A DNA stretch of 32,849 nt from Actinomycetota bacterium (lineage in GTDB: Bacteria; Actinomycetota; Acidimicrobiia; Acidimicrobiales; CADCSY01), in the NCBI GenBank assembly GCA_016781135.1, contig JADDQY010000008.1, positions 1 through 32,849 of the forward strand, in the 5' to 3' direction. Position 1 is the first letter of the stretch. Each line of letters begins with the position of its first letter. Below are positions 1-6,248 of the stretch, one piece after another. Position numbers and translations under genes: made by a program. A model generated the notes under the pieces. The model searched no databases and had not been told where the DNA came from. It worked only from the letters and a program-made list of their open reading frames with translations.

Positions 1-63
1 TTGACGCTTTACCAGGTCCCGGGAAGGTGGCACCAGGTGAAGAACTGGCGCAGTTCGGCCCGG

Positions 64-138
64 CCACTCTTCGCTCGTTTTACAGACGTGGGTGGGCCCT
101 GCGGGGCTAGACGAGCACCGCCAGTGCGTCTCAAGTCC
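64..138. repeat. Copy A of a ~70-bp hairpin-forming extragenic repeat
   Basis: This stretch aligns with 1839-1904. Both copies share CCACTCTTCGCT, then AGACG, then GGGGCTAGA, then ACCGCCAGT and CGTCTC in the same order, with small indels between. In this copy the hairpin is degenerate: GGGCTAGACG can pair only partly with CGTCTCAAGTCC. The flanking DNA (1-275) holds no recognisable gene. Origin as a duplicated terminator or a REP-like element is inference. Confidence 0.55.
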
Positions 139-275
139 TCCTCGGATGCGCCCCGGTAGAGCACGGTCACGTGGATGCGAGCCGACGTACGTGGTGATCA
201 AGGCAGAGAGAAGCTTGCAGCCGGCTCGAGCCTTCGGGCCTGGGAGGTGAGAAACGACATGATCCCCTCCTCCGC

Positions 276-754
276 CTAGGGCAGGGCGAAGACCACCAGG
301 GCGTCGCCTCGGGTTACGCCGAGGGTTCCCGGGGCGAAGCCCTTGACCCAGCCCCCCCAACCCGTGGGCACGGCGATGTACTGCTTGCCCTTCACGCTGT
401 AGGTCGTCGGGCTGCTGTGGTGACCGCTTCCCGTCTGATGCTGCCACAGCAGCTGGCCGGGCGGCCGTGGTAGGCGTTGAAATCACCGGTGGGCTCGCCG
501 GCGAAGACGAGGTCTTCCCCCGTCGCCAGCACCGAGGCGACCATGGGCTTGTCGTTCTTCCACTCCCATAACTCATTGCCGGTAGAGGGGTCGAAGGCCC
601 GAACCGCCCCCCAGTGATCGGGCAGGGTGTTGGCCTCTCCTCCGTGATAGGGGAGTCCCTCTTTGAACTCGACCGGGCTCACCCTGAAGTTGGCGCAGGA
701 CTCGGTGACGGGCACGGAACCCGAGGCGCCCGAGCCGCCACGCGGCCCGCGGGC
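276..754 (-). pseudogene. PQQ-dependent dehydrogenase C-terminal remnant, frameshifted
   Basis: Read leftward, the sequence encodes the end of a quinoprotein dehydrogenase of the beta-propeller family (PQQ-type alcohol or methanol dehydrogenases). Visible are GAVRAFDPSTGNELWEWK, then MVASVLATGEDLVFAGEPTG, then FNAY. The frame then breaks around 463-472. In the next frame the family's ending resumes with QLLWQHQTGSGHHSSPTTY, GWGGWVKGFAP and a terminal VVFALP before a TAG at 276-278. The whole N-terminal part of the enzyme is missing. An in-frame TGA closes the 5' side near 755, and the sequence runs directly into a rhodanese fragment in another frame. It is therefore a truncated and frameshifted relic left by a deletion. 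Family identity is read from conserved propeller motifs; the exact substrate class cannot be told. Confidence 0.8.
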
Positions 755-965
755 TCATGTCTCATTGGAAGTCGTGGCAGTAGACGATGACCGGGCGATC
801 GGCGTCGAGGCCCGAAACGGTGTCGGCATCCGGCTTCTTGAGCGGGAGGTTGACGGCTCCGGGCAAGTGAGCCCACTCGTACTCGGGTCTCGGCAGCACC
901 TCGACGAGCCGAGCGCCCTGACGAATGAGGCGGTAAACCTCGTCACGGAAGATGCTGGTCGGCAT
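716..965 (-). pseudogene. Rhodanese-like sulfurtransferase fragment interrupted by TGA
   Basis: From an ATG at 965, with AAAGG eight bases upstream, the frame gives 67 residues that match the N-terminal two thirds of a single-domain rhodanese: RDEVYRLIRQGARLVEVLP, then EYEWAHLPGAVNLPL, then the active-site strand PVIVYCHDFQ with the catalytic Cys at about residue 63. A TGA at 762-764 follows immediately. Beyond it the same frame continues as DMSPRAAWRLGRLGF, which is what the family carries after the active-site loop, so the TGA sits inside the domain. After that the match ends and PQQ-dehydrogenase sequence begins in another frame. The remaining third of the domain is gone. A short protein with the active-site Cys might still be made, but it would lack part of the fold. 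Broken gene is the best reading; TGA recoding is considered in the findings. Confidence 0.7.
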
Positions 966-1279
966 GTGCAAGACCTTTCTTCGTATGCCGGATGGCGGTA
1001 CTCCTGCCCTCGCCCTTGTTCACCCAAGCCCTCGACGTGATCCCGTAGGGTCGTGTGAGCGATCCCCTAGAGGATCGAGGCGACCGGCTTGGCAGCCGTC
1101 CGGAGCGGGCCAGGCTGTCGCGATGGGTGAAGACGCCGCGGCGCGTCCGCTGCCAGACCGCGACTGGACGCGGCGACGCGCAGACGCAAAGTCGTGCGCG
1201 GAATACCGCTGGCTGTCGATGGGTTTCGACGCCGACGGTTCTGGCGGGACGGGTTCTCGCCCAACGCAAAGGAGGGCTG
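966..1279. other. Intergenic region with a small hairpin and a SigR-type promoter
   Basis: No gene is recognised here. It holds a 6-bp inverted repeat (CGATCC, 6-nt loop, GGATCG; 1060-1077) and the GGAAT-N18-GTT promoter at 1200-1225. A long open frame running through it on the + strand is only an upstream extension of the membrane protein gene at 1280, which has its own ribosome binding site. Confidence 0.6.
1200..1225 (+). promoter_or_regulatory. SigR/SigH-type ECF promoter (GGAAT-N18-GTT)
   Basis: GGAAT at 1200-1204 and GTT at 1223-1225 are separated by exactly 18 bases. The extended forms GGAATACC and GGGTTTC recur with identical spacing before the thioredoxin gene. The site lies 55 bases upstream of the membrane protein start at 1280. 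The consensus is established for SigR/SigH-type factors; its use here by the neighbouring sigma factor is inference. Confidence 0.7.
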
Positions 1280-1816
1280 ATGACAGATCAGCGACAGGGA
1301 GAGCTCAACCGCGCCAGCTGGCTGGTGGGGGGTGCAGTGGGAGGCATCCTCGCCGGAGCGGTCTTCCTCGCCGCAACGATGTGGTTCGCGACGAGTGTCG
1401 GGGACCCTGCCAAGGGACCCCTGCTCATGATCTCGAGCATCGTCAAGGGCGATGACGCCATGATGACCGGCAGCGCCAGCGTCGGTGTTGGTCTTGTCGT
1501 CCATCTCGGTCTGTCGGCGCTCTTCGGCGTCGTCTTCGCTCTCCTGGCCCCGCGCCTGAAGAGCAACGGTGCGCTCGCGGTGGCGGGAACGCTCTACGGC
1601 GCAGCGCTGTACCTCATCAACTTCAAGATCCTCTCGCCGATCGCCTTCCCGGTGTTCCAGATGGCCAACCAGCCCTTCGAGCTGGTCGTGCACGTCGTCT
1701 TCGGAACGTTGTTGGCGCTCACCCTGTTCACCGTGCCGTCCCTCGCCGGGGCGCGTTCGGCTTCCCGGGCCGAGAGGCTCGCCGTCCCCACTCCCGCACA
1801 GGCCAGAGCCCGCTGA
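1280..1816 (+). CDS. Predicted four-TM membrane protein, possible SigR-type regulon member
   Basis: A 178-residue protein with four hydrophobic segments at roughly residues 14-37, 67-90, 97-115 and 134-155, a short polar N-terminus and a basic C-terminal tail. No enzymatic motif is visible, and the family is not recognised. The start at 1280 is chosen because AAGGAGGG lies a few bases upstream, while an in-frame extension back to 1055 has no such site and an unlikely composition. The gene has its own GGAAT-N18-GTT promoter, like the sigma factor and the thioredoxin nearby, so a role in redox or envelope stress is suggested by context only. It is followed by the hairpin at 1871-1904, which probably ends its transcript before the sigma operon. 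Confidence 0.75.
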   Translation: MTDQRQGELNRASWLVGGAVGGILAGAVFLAATMWFATSVGDPAKGPLLMISSIVKGDDAMMTGSASVGVGLVVHLGLSALFGVVFALLAPRLKSNGALAVAGTLYGAALYLINFKILSPIAFPVFQMANQPFELVVHVVFGTLLALTLFTVPSLAGARSASRAERLAVPTPAQARAR

Positions 1817-1838
1817 CCTCGTGCTGCTTGGAGCCTGA

Positions 1839-1904
1839 CCACTCTTCGCTATAGACGAGGCCTCGCTCCGGGGCTAGAGAGCCACCGCCAGTCGTCTCTA
1901 GCCC
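1839..1904. repeat. Copy B of the ~70-bp hairpin-forming extragenic repeat
   Basis: This is the better preserved copy of the element at 64-138. It shares CCACTCTTCGCT (1839-1850), AGACG, GGGGCTAGA (1870-1878), ACCGCCAGT and CGTCTC in order. The distal part folds into the perfect 10-bp hairpin annotated as a terminator. The two copies lie about 1.8 kb apart in direct orientation. Confidence 0.6.
1871..1904 (+). terminator. Probable terminator hairpin, perfect 10-bp stem
   Basis: GGGCTAGAGA (1871-1880) pairs perfectly with TCTCTAGCCC (1895-1904) around a 14-nt loop. It lies after the membrane protein stop at 1816 and before the sigma promoter at 1948. There is no T-tract, as is common in high-GC actinobacteria. 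The function is inferred from position. Confidence 0.5.
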
Positions 1905-1947
1905 TAGCCGGAGGGCTGCTCCTGACGGGCGGGTCCCGATGCATTTG

Positions 1948-1973
1948 GGAATGGCCTGGGCGCGGGATGGGTT
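1948..1973 (+). promoter_or_regulatory. SigR/SigH-type promoter before the sigma factor gene
   Basis: GGAAT at 1948-1952 and GTT at 1971-1973 are separated by exactly 18 bases. The -10 side reads GATGGGTTCC, close to GATGGGTTTC of the site at 1200-1225. It lies 22 bases upstream of the sigma factor start, which implies positive autoregulation, a known property of SigR. Confidence 0.72.
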
Positions 1974-1994
1974 CCTGGGCGTGTGGGGAGGCCG

Positions 1995-2537
1995 ATGACG
2001 CGCCGTAATCCCAATGCCGAGGAACGCTTCGCCGAGGTTGTCCTGCCCGAGATCGAGGTGATGATGCGGGTCGCCCTGTCCATCACCGGGAGCACGAACG
2101 ACGCCGAGGACGTGGTCCAGGAAACGATGCTGCGGGCCTTTCGGGCCATCGATCGCTTCGACGGCCGCCACCCAAGGGCGTGGCTGCTCACCATCCTGCG
2201 CAATGTGCACGTCAACAGCGTCCGCCGCCGCCGTCCGGATCTGCTTCGCCATGCGGATGGGAACGAGCTTTCGACGATGCCATCAGTGAGCAGTGCCGAG
2301 TCGGTCGTGATGGACCGGACCTTCGACGCTGTCGTCGAGATTGCCTACAACTCGCTTCCTGACGACCTCAGGGAAGTGGTCTCGCTCGTCGACGTGCAAG
2401 GCATGACCTACGCCCAAGCCGCTGCGATCATGGAGACGCCGGTGGGGACGGTGATGAGTCGACTGCATCGAGCCCGGGCTCGCATCCGGGCCAAGTTGTC
2501 CGAGGCCGGCGTGAGCCGATCCAGGGAGAAGCGATGA
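1995..2537 (+). CDS. ECF RNA polymerase sigma factor, SigR/SigH-type
   Basis: A 180-residue group 4 sigma factor that directs RNA polymerase to stress promoters. Region 2 shows ALSITGSTNDAEDVVQETML (about residues 27-46) and RAFRAIDRFDGRHPRAWLLT, followed by the ILRNVHVNSVRRRR stretch. A linker of about 40 residues leads to region 4 with LPDDLREVVSLVDVQGMTYA and the helix-turn-helix GTVMSRLHRARARIRAKL. The pattern ETPVGTVMSRLHR closely resembles SigR/SigH. The ATG at 1995 is preceded by GGGGAGG; an in-frame GTG at 1983 lies within that site and is less likely. The gene overlaps the anti-sigma gene by four bases (ATGA), so the two are translationally coupled. Its own upstream GGAAT-N18-GTT site predicts autoregulation. 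Assignment to the SigR group rests on sequence, on the RsrA-like partner and on the promoters. Confidence 0.9.
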   Translation: MTRRNPNAEERFAEVVLPEIEVMMRVALSITGSTNDAEDVVQETMLRAFRAIDRFDGRHPRAWLLTILRNVHVNSVRRRRPDLLRHADGNELSTMPSVSSAESVVMDRTFDAVVEIAYNSLPDDLREVVSLVDVQGMTYAQAAAIMETPVGTVMSRLHRARARIRAKLSEAGVSRSREKR

Positions 2538-2836
2538 CCCGCCGACCCTGGCTGACGCGATTCCGGCGTTTGAGCTGTCACGAGGTCGCCGAGGTCATCC
2601 AGGCCTTCCTCGATGACGAGGCCGACGAGCTGGCGGCGCGTCGCGTCGCCCGTCACCTGAAGGATTGCCGGCGCTGCGGGATGGAGGCGGCGACCTACGT
2701 CGAGATCAAGCGCTCGCTCAGCCGACGACGCCCGGTCCCCGACCCGGCGTCGGTTCAGCGTCTCCGGGCCTTCGGGGAGATGCTGGCCAGTGGGCAGATC
2801 GACGTCGAGGACCCAGAGACGGGCGAGCGGGCGTGA
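2534..2836 (+). CDS. Zinc-binding anti-sigma factor (RsrA-like, ZAS domain)
   Basis: A 100-residue soluble anti-sigma factor of the zf-HC2/ZAS type. It carries H41-x3-C45-x2-C48 (HLKDCRRC) and a further Cys at residue 15 (LSCHE), which corresponds to the upstream Cys that in RsrA takes part in zinc binding and disulfide switching. In that family the reduced, zinc-loaded protein holds the sigma factor, and oxidation forms a disulfide and releases it. The C-terminal part (RLRAFGEMLASGQ) resembles the RsrA segment ending in RSGQ. No transmembrane helix is present, so the sensor is cytoplasmic. ATG at 2534 overlaps the sigma factor stop. Redox sensing is inferred from the Cys pattern and from the thioredoxin gene nearby that has a matching promoter. 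Confidence 0.85.
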   Translation: MTRRPWLTRFRRLSCHEVAEVIQAFLDDEADELAARRVARHLKDCRRCGMEAATYVEIKRSLSRRRPVPDPASVQRLRAFGEMLASGQIDVEDPETGERA

Positions 2837-2874
2837 GGCGCCGCCACGGTGCTCCGACAGCCCACTGGCCGATC

Positions 2875-4068
2875 TCAGGGCTGGGCGATGACCGTCGCCG
2901 GGACGTAGGCCGCCCAGGCGAACCAGAACGTATCCACGTGCTCGACGGGGGACAGCTGGCGTCCCGCCAGCGGCCCGCTCACCGCCGTGCCGAGGATCGT
3001 CCACGTGCTTCCCGTCTCTTGGTCGACGAAGCTACCGCCCTCGGCCCGGAAGGTGAGCTCCTTTCCGTCAACCGTGCGGTCGAACACTCCGGTGGCGCCG
3101 ACGTCGCTGCCGCCGGCCACCGTGTCGTGGTCGAGGGCGGAGGCGGTGCCCGGCTTGTGGAGGGCGACAAGGCCGCGGCCGCCGACCTCCAGGGGAACAA
3201 CGCCGGTCCGGGCGAGCTCGTCGAGCACGATGGCCACGGCGCCGTCCTCGTCGCCGATGCCGAGCACTCGGGTCTTGGCTGCCAACCGGTCGTCCACTCG
3301 GCCCTCGAAGAGGAACGGCGAGGTGTCGACGTCGTCGTAGCCGGGATAGGGGTTGGTGCCGTAGCTGCGTCGGTGGCCGGTGTCCCGGCTCAGGACCCAA
3401 CCGTCGGGGTGCTCGGACCGCCAGTCGCGCCACGACACCGTCGAGACGGGGAAGGTGCGCAGCTCCTGACCAGACAGTGTGCCGGCGACCGCCTGGCCGG
3501 TGTAGTGGGTCCACAGCGACTCGGTCTGGCGGTCGAACATCACGAGCGCCGAGCGGTAGAGCAGGCCGGAGACGCCAAAGGACAGGACCCGATCGCCCAG
3601 GCGGCGATCGTAGGCCACGGCCGAGTTGCACAGCGGGCAGTAGGTGACCGCCACCGGGACCCCGGCGACGGTGTCGTTGACGATCTCGTGCCAGGTCAAG
3701 ATCTGGACCGGGTAGGCCCGAGCCTCCCGGCCGACCTCCAGGGCCAGGACCGGCTCGTCGTCGGCCAGGAAGGAGGCGTCACCGGCCCGGAGAAAGGTCG
3801 GCTCGTCCACCGCGGGAATGCCGTCGGGTGGCGGTCCGCCGGCCCGCAGCTCATCGGTGGCGATGAGCGCCGTCGGGAGCTGGGAGTGATCGGGATCGAC
3901 AAGCGCCGACAGCGTCTCCTCGCGGCTCCCGGCGGGCACCTGCTCCAGCGCAACGGCCGTCAGTTCGTCACCATCGGCGGCTACTCGTTCGTCGCCATTC
4001 CCGGGGGAGCAGGCGCCGGAGAGGACGGCGACGAGCGCAAGCGCGGCCATCGGTCGGGGCAACCTCAT
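2875..4068 (-). CDS. DUF3179 domain lipoprotein
   Basis: A 397-residue exported protein. The N-terminus MRLPRPMAALALVAVLSGAC has a basic start, a hydrophobic core and a lipobox ending at Cys (LSGAC), so it is probably a lipoprotein processed by Lgt and Lsp. The body matches DUF3179: AYPVQILTWHEIVNDTVAG, then VTYCPLCNSAVAYDR with a CxxC pair, then SLWTHYTGQAVAG. The family's biochemical role is unknown. The paired cysteines in an exported protein could be redox- or metal-active, but that is a guess. The ATG at 4068 gives the best signal peptide; an in-frame start at 4098 adds ten residues, and one at 4050 would also leave a usable signal. It diverges from the thioredoxin gene and sits next to the redox sigma unit. 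Confidence 0.85.
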   Translation of the reverse strand: MRLPRPMAALALVAVLSGACSPGNGDERVAADGDELTAVALEQVPAGSREETLSALVDPDHSQLPTALIATDELRAGGPPPDGIPAVDEPTFLRAGDASFLADDEPVLALEVGREARAYPVQILTWHEIVNDTVAGVPVAVTYCPLCNSAVAYDRRLGDRVLSFGVSGLLYRSALVMFDRQTESLWTHYTGQAVAGTLSGQELRTFPVSTVSWRDWRSEHPDGWVLSRDTGHRRSYGTNPYPGYDDVDTSPFLFEGRVDDRLAAKTRVLGIGDEDGAVAIVLDELARTGVVPLEVGGRGLVALHKPGTASALDHDTVAGGSDVGATGVFDRTVDGKELTFRAEGGSFVDQETGSTWTILGTAVSGPLAGRQLSPVEHVDTFWFAWAAYVPATVIAQP

Positions 4069-4205
4069 CCGACAAGGGAACACGTCGATGCTCGTCAATT
4101 GTTCCCCGGTGTCGAGCGGCGTCGATCACGGCCGCCGGGAAGCTGGCGCGCGGTCGGGCATGCTTCAATCCAGGCCGTACGCGCCGCCAGACTCCTTTCT
4201 TCGCC

Positions 4206-4231
4206 GGAATACCCCAGTACAGCATCGGGTT
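4206..4231 (+). promoter_or_regulatory. SigR/SigH-type promoter before thioredoxin
   Basis: GGAAT at 4206-4210 and GTT at 4229-4231 are separated by exactly 18 bases, within GGAATACC-N13-GGGTTTC, identical in core and spacing to the site at 1200-1225. It lies 33 bases upstream of the thioredoxin GTG start. Thioredoxin genes are established SigR/SigH targets in Streptomyces and mycobacteria. Confidence 0.75.
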
Positions 4232-4264
4232 TCCCGTCCAATCGAGACCTGAGGAGGATCAAGG

Positions 4265-4672
4265 GTGGTCCGTCGTCGCCAGATCGATCCTGCTTCTGCC
4301 GAAAACGCTCCAGCCTCACGGCCGACGACGCACTCGCCGATCCGATGGATCGACGACGCCACCTTCATGGACGCGACCGCCGGCGCCTACACCGTCGTCG
4401 ACTTCTGGGCGCCGTGGTGCGCACCGTGCCGCTCGTTCGCTCCCGTCTTCGAGGCCGCGGCCGAGGCGGGACGGCCGGGTGTGGTCTTCGGCAGCTGCAA
4501 CGTCGAGGAGAGCCCGGGTGCCGTGACCCTGCTCCAGATCCAGTCGATCCCGACCCTTGTGGTGTTCGGCCCCGACGGGAGCGAGTTGCGCCGCGTCTCG
4601 GGCGCATTGGGACCCGCGCAGTTCTCGCGGCTCCTTGACGATGTCCACGCACGGCTGCCACGCAGCCGGTGA
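4265..4672 (+). CDS. Thioredoxin
   Basis: A 135-residue thioredoxin, a cytoplasmic protein-disulfide reductase. The active site WCAPC is at residues 51-55 within VVDFWAPWCAPCRSFAP, and the cis-proline loop SIPT is at residues 94-97. Predicted strands and helices follow the usual order. An N-terminal extension of about 25 residues precedes the fold; it is polar and not a signal peptide. The active-site dipeptide is AP rather than the commoner GP. The GTG start at 4265 is fixed by AGGAGG seven bases upstream. A GGAAT-N18-GTT promoter lies just upstream, so expression is likely driven by the neighbouring ECF factor under disulfide stress. The next gene overlaps its stop by four bases. Confidence 0.92.
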   Translation: MVRRRQIDPASAENAPASRPTTHSPIRWIDDATFMDATAGAYTVVDFWAPWCAPCRSFAPVFEAAAEAGRPGVVFGSCNVEESPGAVTLLQIQSIPTLVVFGPDGSELRRVSGALGPAQFSRLLDDVHARLPRSR

Positions 4673-4998
4673 GTCATCCGTCCCCCAGGAGGGTGCTTCC
4701 CGGCGCCGTTGGCTGCGCCGCGCTCGTCCTGATCGCCGTGACCCTCGAGGTCTTGGGTGGTAGCGCGGCGAACTCGCCGGTTCCGGCCTGGGCCGAAGAC
4801 CTGCTCCCGATCTCGTGGCCGCAGGCGGCCCGGGTGCTGTGGTGGCTCGTCGTGGCCGCCGCCGCCCTCGGTTACCGCCTGTCGATGCACCGCCTCGGGA
4901 TCCGCCAACGGCCCCTGGTCGTCGCCCTGAGCGTGGCACCGTTCGTCGCCTTCGCCGCCGGCATCGGCCTTAGCGCCGACTGGGCGACTTGGCACTGA
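4669..4998 (+). CDS. Small three-TM membrane protein co-transcribed with thioredoxin
   Basis: A 109-residue protein with hydrophobic segments at about residues 11-30, 55-72 and 83-101, and a basic loop (RLSMHRLGIRQR) between the second and third. The GTG start at 4669 overlaps the thioredoxin stop as GTGA, which indicates translational coupling and shared transcription. No conserved motif or family is recognised and no Cys pair suggests electron transfer. Physical linkage to a thioredoxin under a SigR-type promoter hints at an accessory role in redox stress, but this is inference. A start further downstream is possible, since no separate ribosome binding site is seen. Confidence 0.65.
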   Translation: MSHPSPRRVLPGAVGCAALVLIAVTLEVLGGSAANSPVPAWAEDLLPISWPQAARVLWWLVVAAAALGYRLSMHRLGIRQRPLVVALSVAPFVAFAAGIGLSADWATWH

Positions 4999-5315
4999 CC
5001 GACAAGGAGGAGTCCACCTCTTCCAAGCGCCGGCGCGTCGTTCCCCGGGAGAGCCGTCCGTCCCACGCGCGTCCCACGAACGGGACGAAACTGGGCGTCA
5101 CGAGGTGACAGTGGGCGGCACCGGAAATACGCCTTGACCTGCAGTTTTCCGACAACGAGCAGGTGGCGGAAAGACGCCGGATTGCCTTCACACGGCAGAG
5201 GTCACTGGTTCGAATCCAGTATCGCCCACGGCCATGCGCTGGTCACCGCCTATGAAGAGCGCCGGTCGGTTGTGCTTGCACGGTACCGGCCGGTTCGGCG
5301 CTGGGCCTGTCGCAC
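4999..5315. other. Intergenic region carrying a tRNA fragment
   Basis: No protein gene is recognised. The only interpretable element is the tRNA-Val 3' half at 5182-5228. No convincing terminator was found after the membrane protein gene. Confidence 0.6.
5182..5228 (+). tRNA. tRNA-Val(CAC) 3' half only (partial; likely attachment-site remnant)
   Basis: The anticodon stem TTGCC/GGCAG (5182-5186 and 5194-5198) encloses the loop TTCACAC with anticodon CAC. A 5-nt variable region follows, then a perfect T-arm (ACTGG, TTCGAAT, CCAGT; 5204-5220), an acceptor strand ATCGCCC (5221-5227) and discriminator A. No 5' acceptor strand GGGCGAT or normal D-arm lies upstream, and CGG follows instead of CCA. 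The gene cannot fold as a whole tRNA. tRNA 3' halves are typical crossover sites of integrases, so this is probably an att scar of an element on the left; no integrase is visible here. Confidence 0.75.
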
Positions 5316-5936
5316 TCACACCTCGAAGGTGCCGCCTGAGCGCCAATAGAAGCCGTCGCGCCGCTCGAGGAAGCCCTCGTCGACCAGGTACCGGCGCAGG
5401 GCTGCGTGGTCGGGGTGGACAGCGGCCAGCGCAGCGTTGACGTCGGGCTCGGGGTACACCCGGCCCGGCTCGAAGCGCGCCGCCAGGAAGTCCAGCACCA
5501 CCCGGCGCTTCGACCGGGACGTCGGGATCGAGGCGAGGCGGCCGCCGGCGGTCACGAAGTTGCGCAGCACGAGAGCCTGCGCAGGCGTAGCCCCGAAGTC
5601 CTCGGGCTGCACCTCGGCACGGTCTCGAGCGGCGTCGCGCGCCGCTCGCTGAAAGCGGTCAGCCCGTACGACGAGGCCGCCGCCGGCGCTGGTCACCACC
5701 AGGCCGGCGGCGGCGAGGCGCTCCAGGGCCTTCACCGCCGCCCGCAGGTCGAGGCCGGCCCGCTCGGCCACCTCCCGCGGCGCTGTGGCGCCGAGGACCA
5801 CGGCGGCCAGGCATCGCAGCCTTGCTTCCTCGGCCAGCAGTCCCACCAGCTTGGCGGCGCTGGGCGCCGGCTGGTCGGCTGGGGCGGGCGGCCGTGACCC
5901 AGACCCGCTCAGATTCGCCCGGGGCATCCGCGGCAC
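5316..5936 (-). CDS. DUF2087 domain protein with N-terminal winged-helix region
   Basis: A 206-residue protein. Residues about 25-95 look like an ArsR-type winged helix (GLLAEEARLRCLAAVVLGA, then EVAERAGLDLRAAVKALERL, then AAGLVV). The C-terminal part matches DUF2087: IPTSRSKRRVVLDFLAARF, then LRRYLVDEGFLERRDGFYWR and a final GG. The family is usually treated as a transcription-regulator-like protein; no ligand is known. A proline- and alanine-rich N-terminal tail of about 25 residues precedes the fold. The GTG at 5936 has GAGG about five bases upstream and is preferred; an ATG at 5927 is possible. It stands alone, next to the tRNA fragment. Confidence 0.85.
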   Translation of the reverse strand: MPRMPRANLSGSGSRPPAPADQPAPSAAKLVGLLAEEARLRCLAAVVLGATAPREVAERAGLDLRAAVKALERLAAAGLVVTSAGGGLVVRADRFQRAARDAARDRAEVQPEDFGATPAQALVLRNFVTAGGRLASIPTSRSKRRVVLDFLAARFEPGRVYPEPDVNAALAAVHPDHAALRRYLVDEGFLERRDGFYWRSGGTFEV

Positions 5937-6248
5937 GGTACCTCGTCTGAGGACGCCGGCCCTCCATGCCTGTCGTCGTCGGCACGGGCATTGGAGCCGA
6001 TCCGCGTGGTGCCGTTGATCTTCGCCGTGCCGACGACAGAAGAGATCGGGGGGCGGAGTACTTCGGGGTGTGGTACGTGGCGGTGTCCGGCGTTTGCCCG
6101 AGCAGCTACTCGTTCGACGTGTGACGAGCGGTCGGTGCGTGGGTTGGGGCCAGGCCGGCAGCGCTCGCCCGAGGACCCGTTATCGCCACCGGTGAGGATG
6201 CGAGGCGAACACCGGGTGCACGGGACGTGGGCCAGTGGGGTGGCGCCA
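5937..6248. other. Intergenic region with one inverted repeat
   Basis: Nothing coding is recognised between the DUF2087 gene and the crcB pair. It contains the 13-bp inverted repeat at 5975-6037. Confidence 0.55.
5975..6037. repeat. 13-bp perfect inverted repeat, 37-nt spacer
   Basis: GTCGTCGGCACGG (5975-5987) is the exact reverse complement of CCGTGCCGACGAC (6025-6037). The spacer is long for a simple terminator. It lies upstream of the DUF2087 gene and downstream of crcB, so a paired operator is possible, but no function can be shown. Confidence 0.5.

Noticed and set aside
1060..1077. Terminator at a 6-bp hairpin
   Set aside because: The stem is short, no gene ends beside it on either strand, and both neighbouring genes point away from it.
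2665..4638. 657-codon open frame on the + strand
   Set aside because: It lies antisense to the DUF3179 gene and overlaps the anti-sigma and thioredoxin genes in another frame. Its translation is Arg/Gly/Pro-rich with no domain, as usual for shadow frames in GC-rich DNA.
5110..5181. A tRNA 5' half or a class II (Leu-like) D-arm upstream of the tRNA-Val fragment
   Set aside because: GGTGGCGGAAAGACGCC looks like a tRNA-Leu D-arm region, but its acceptor strand cannot pair with the 3' half and the D-loop is too short, so I do not call a complete tRNA.
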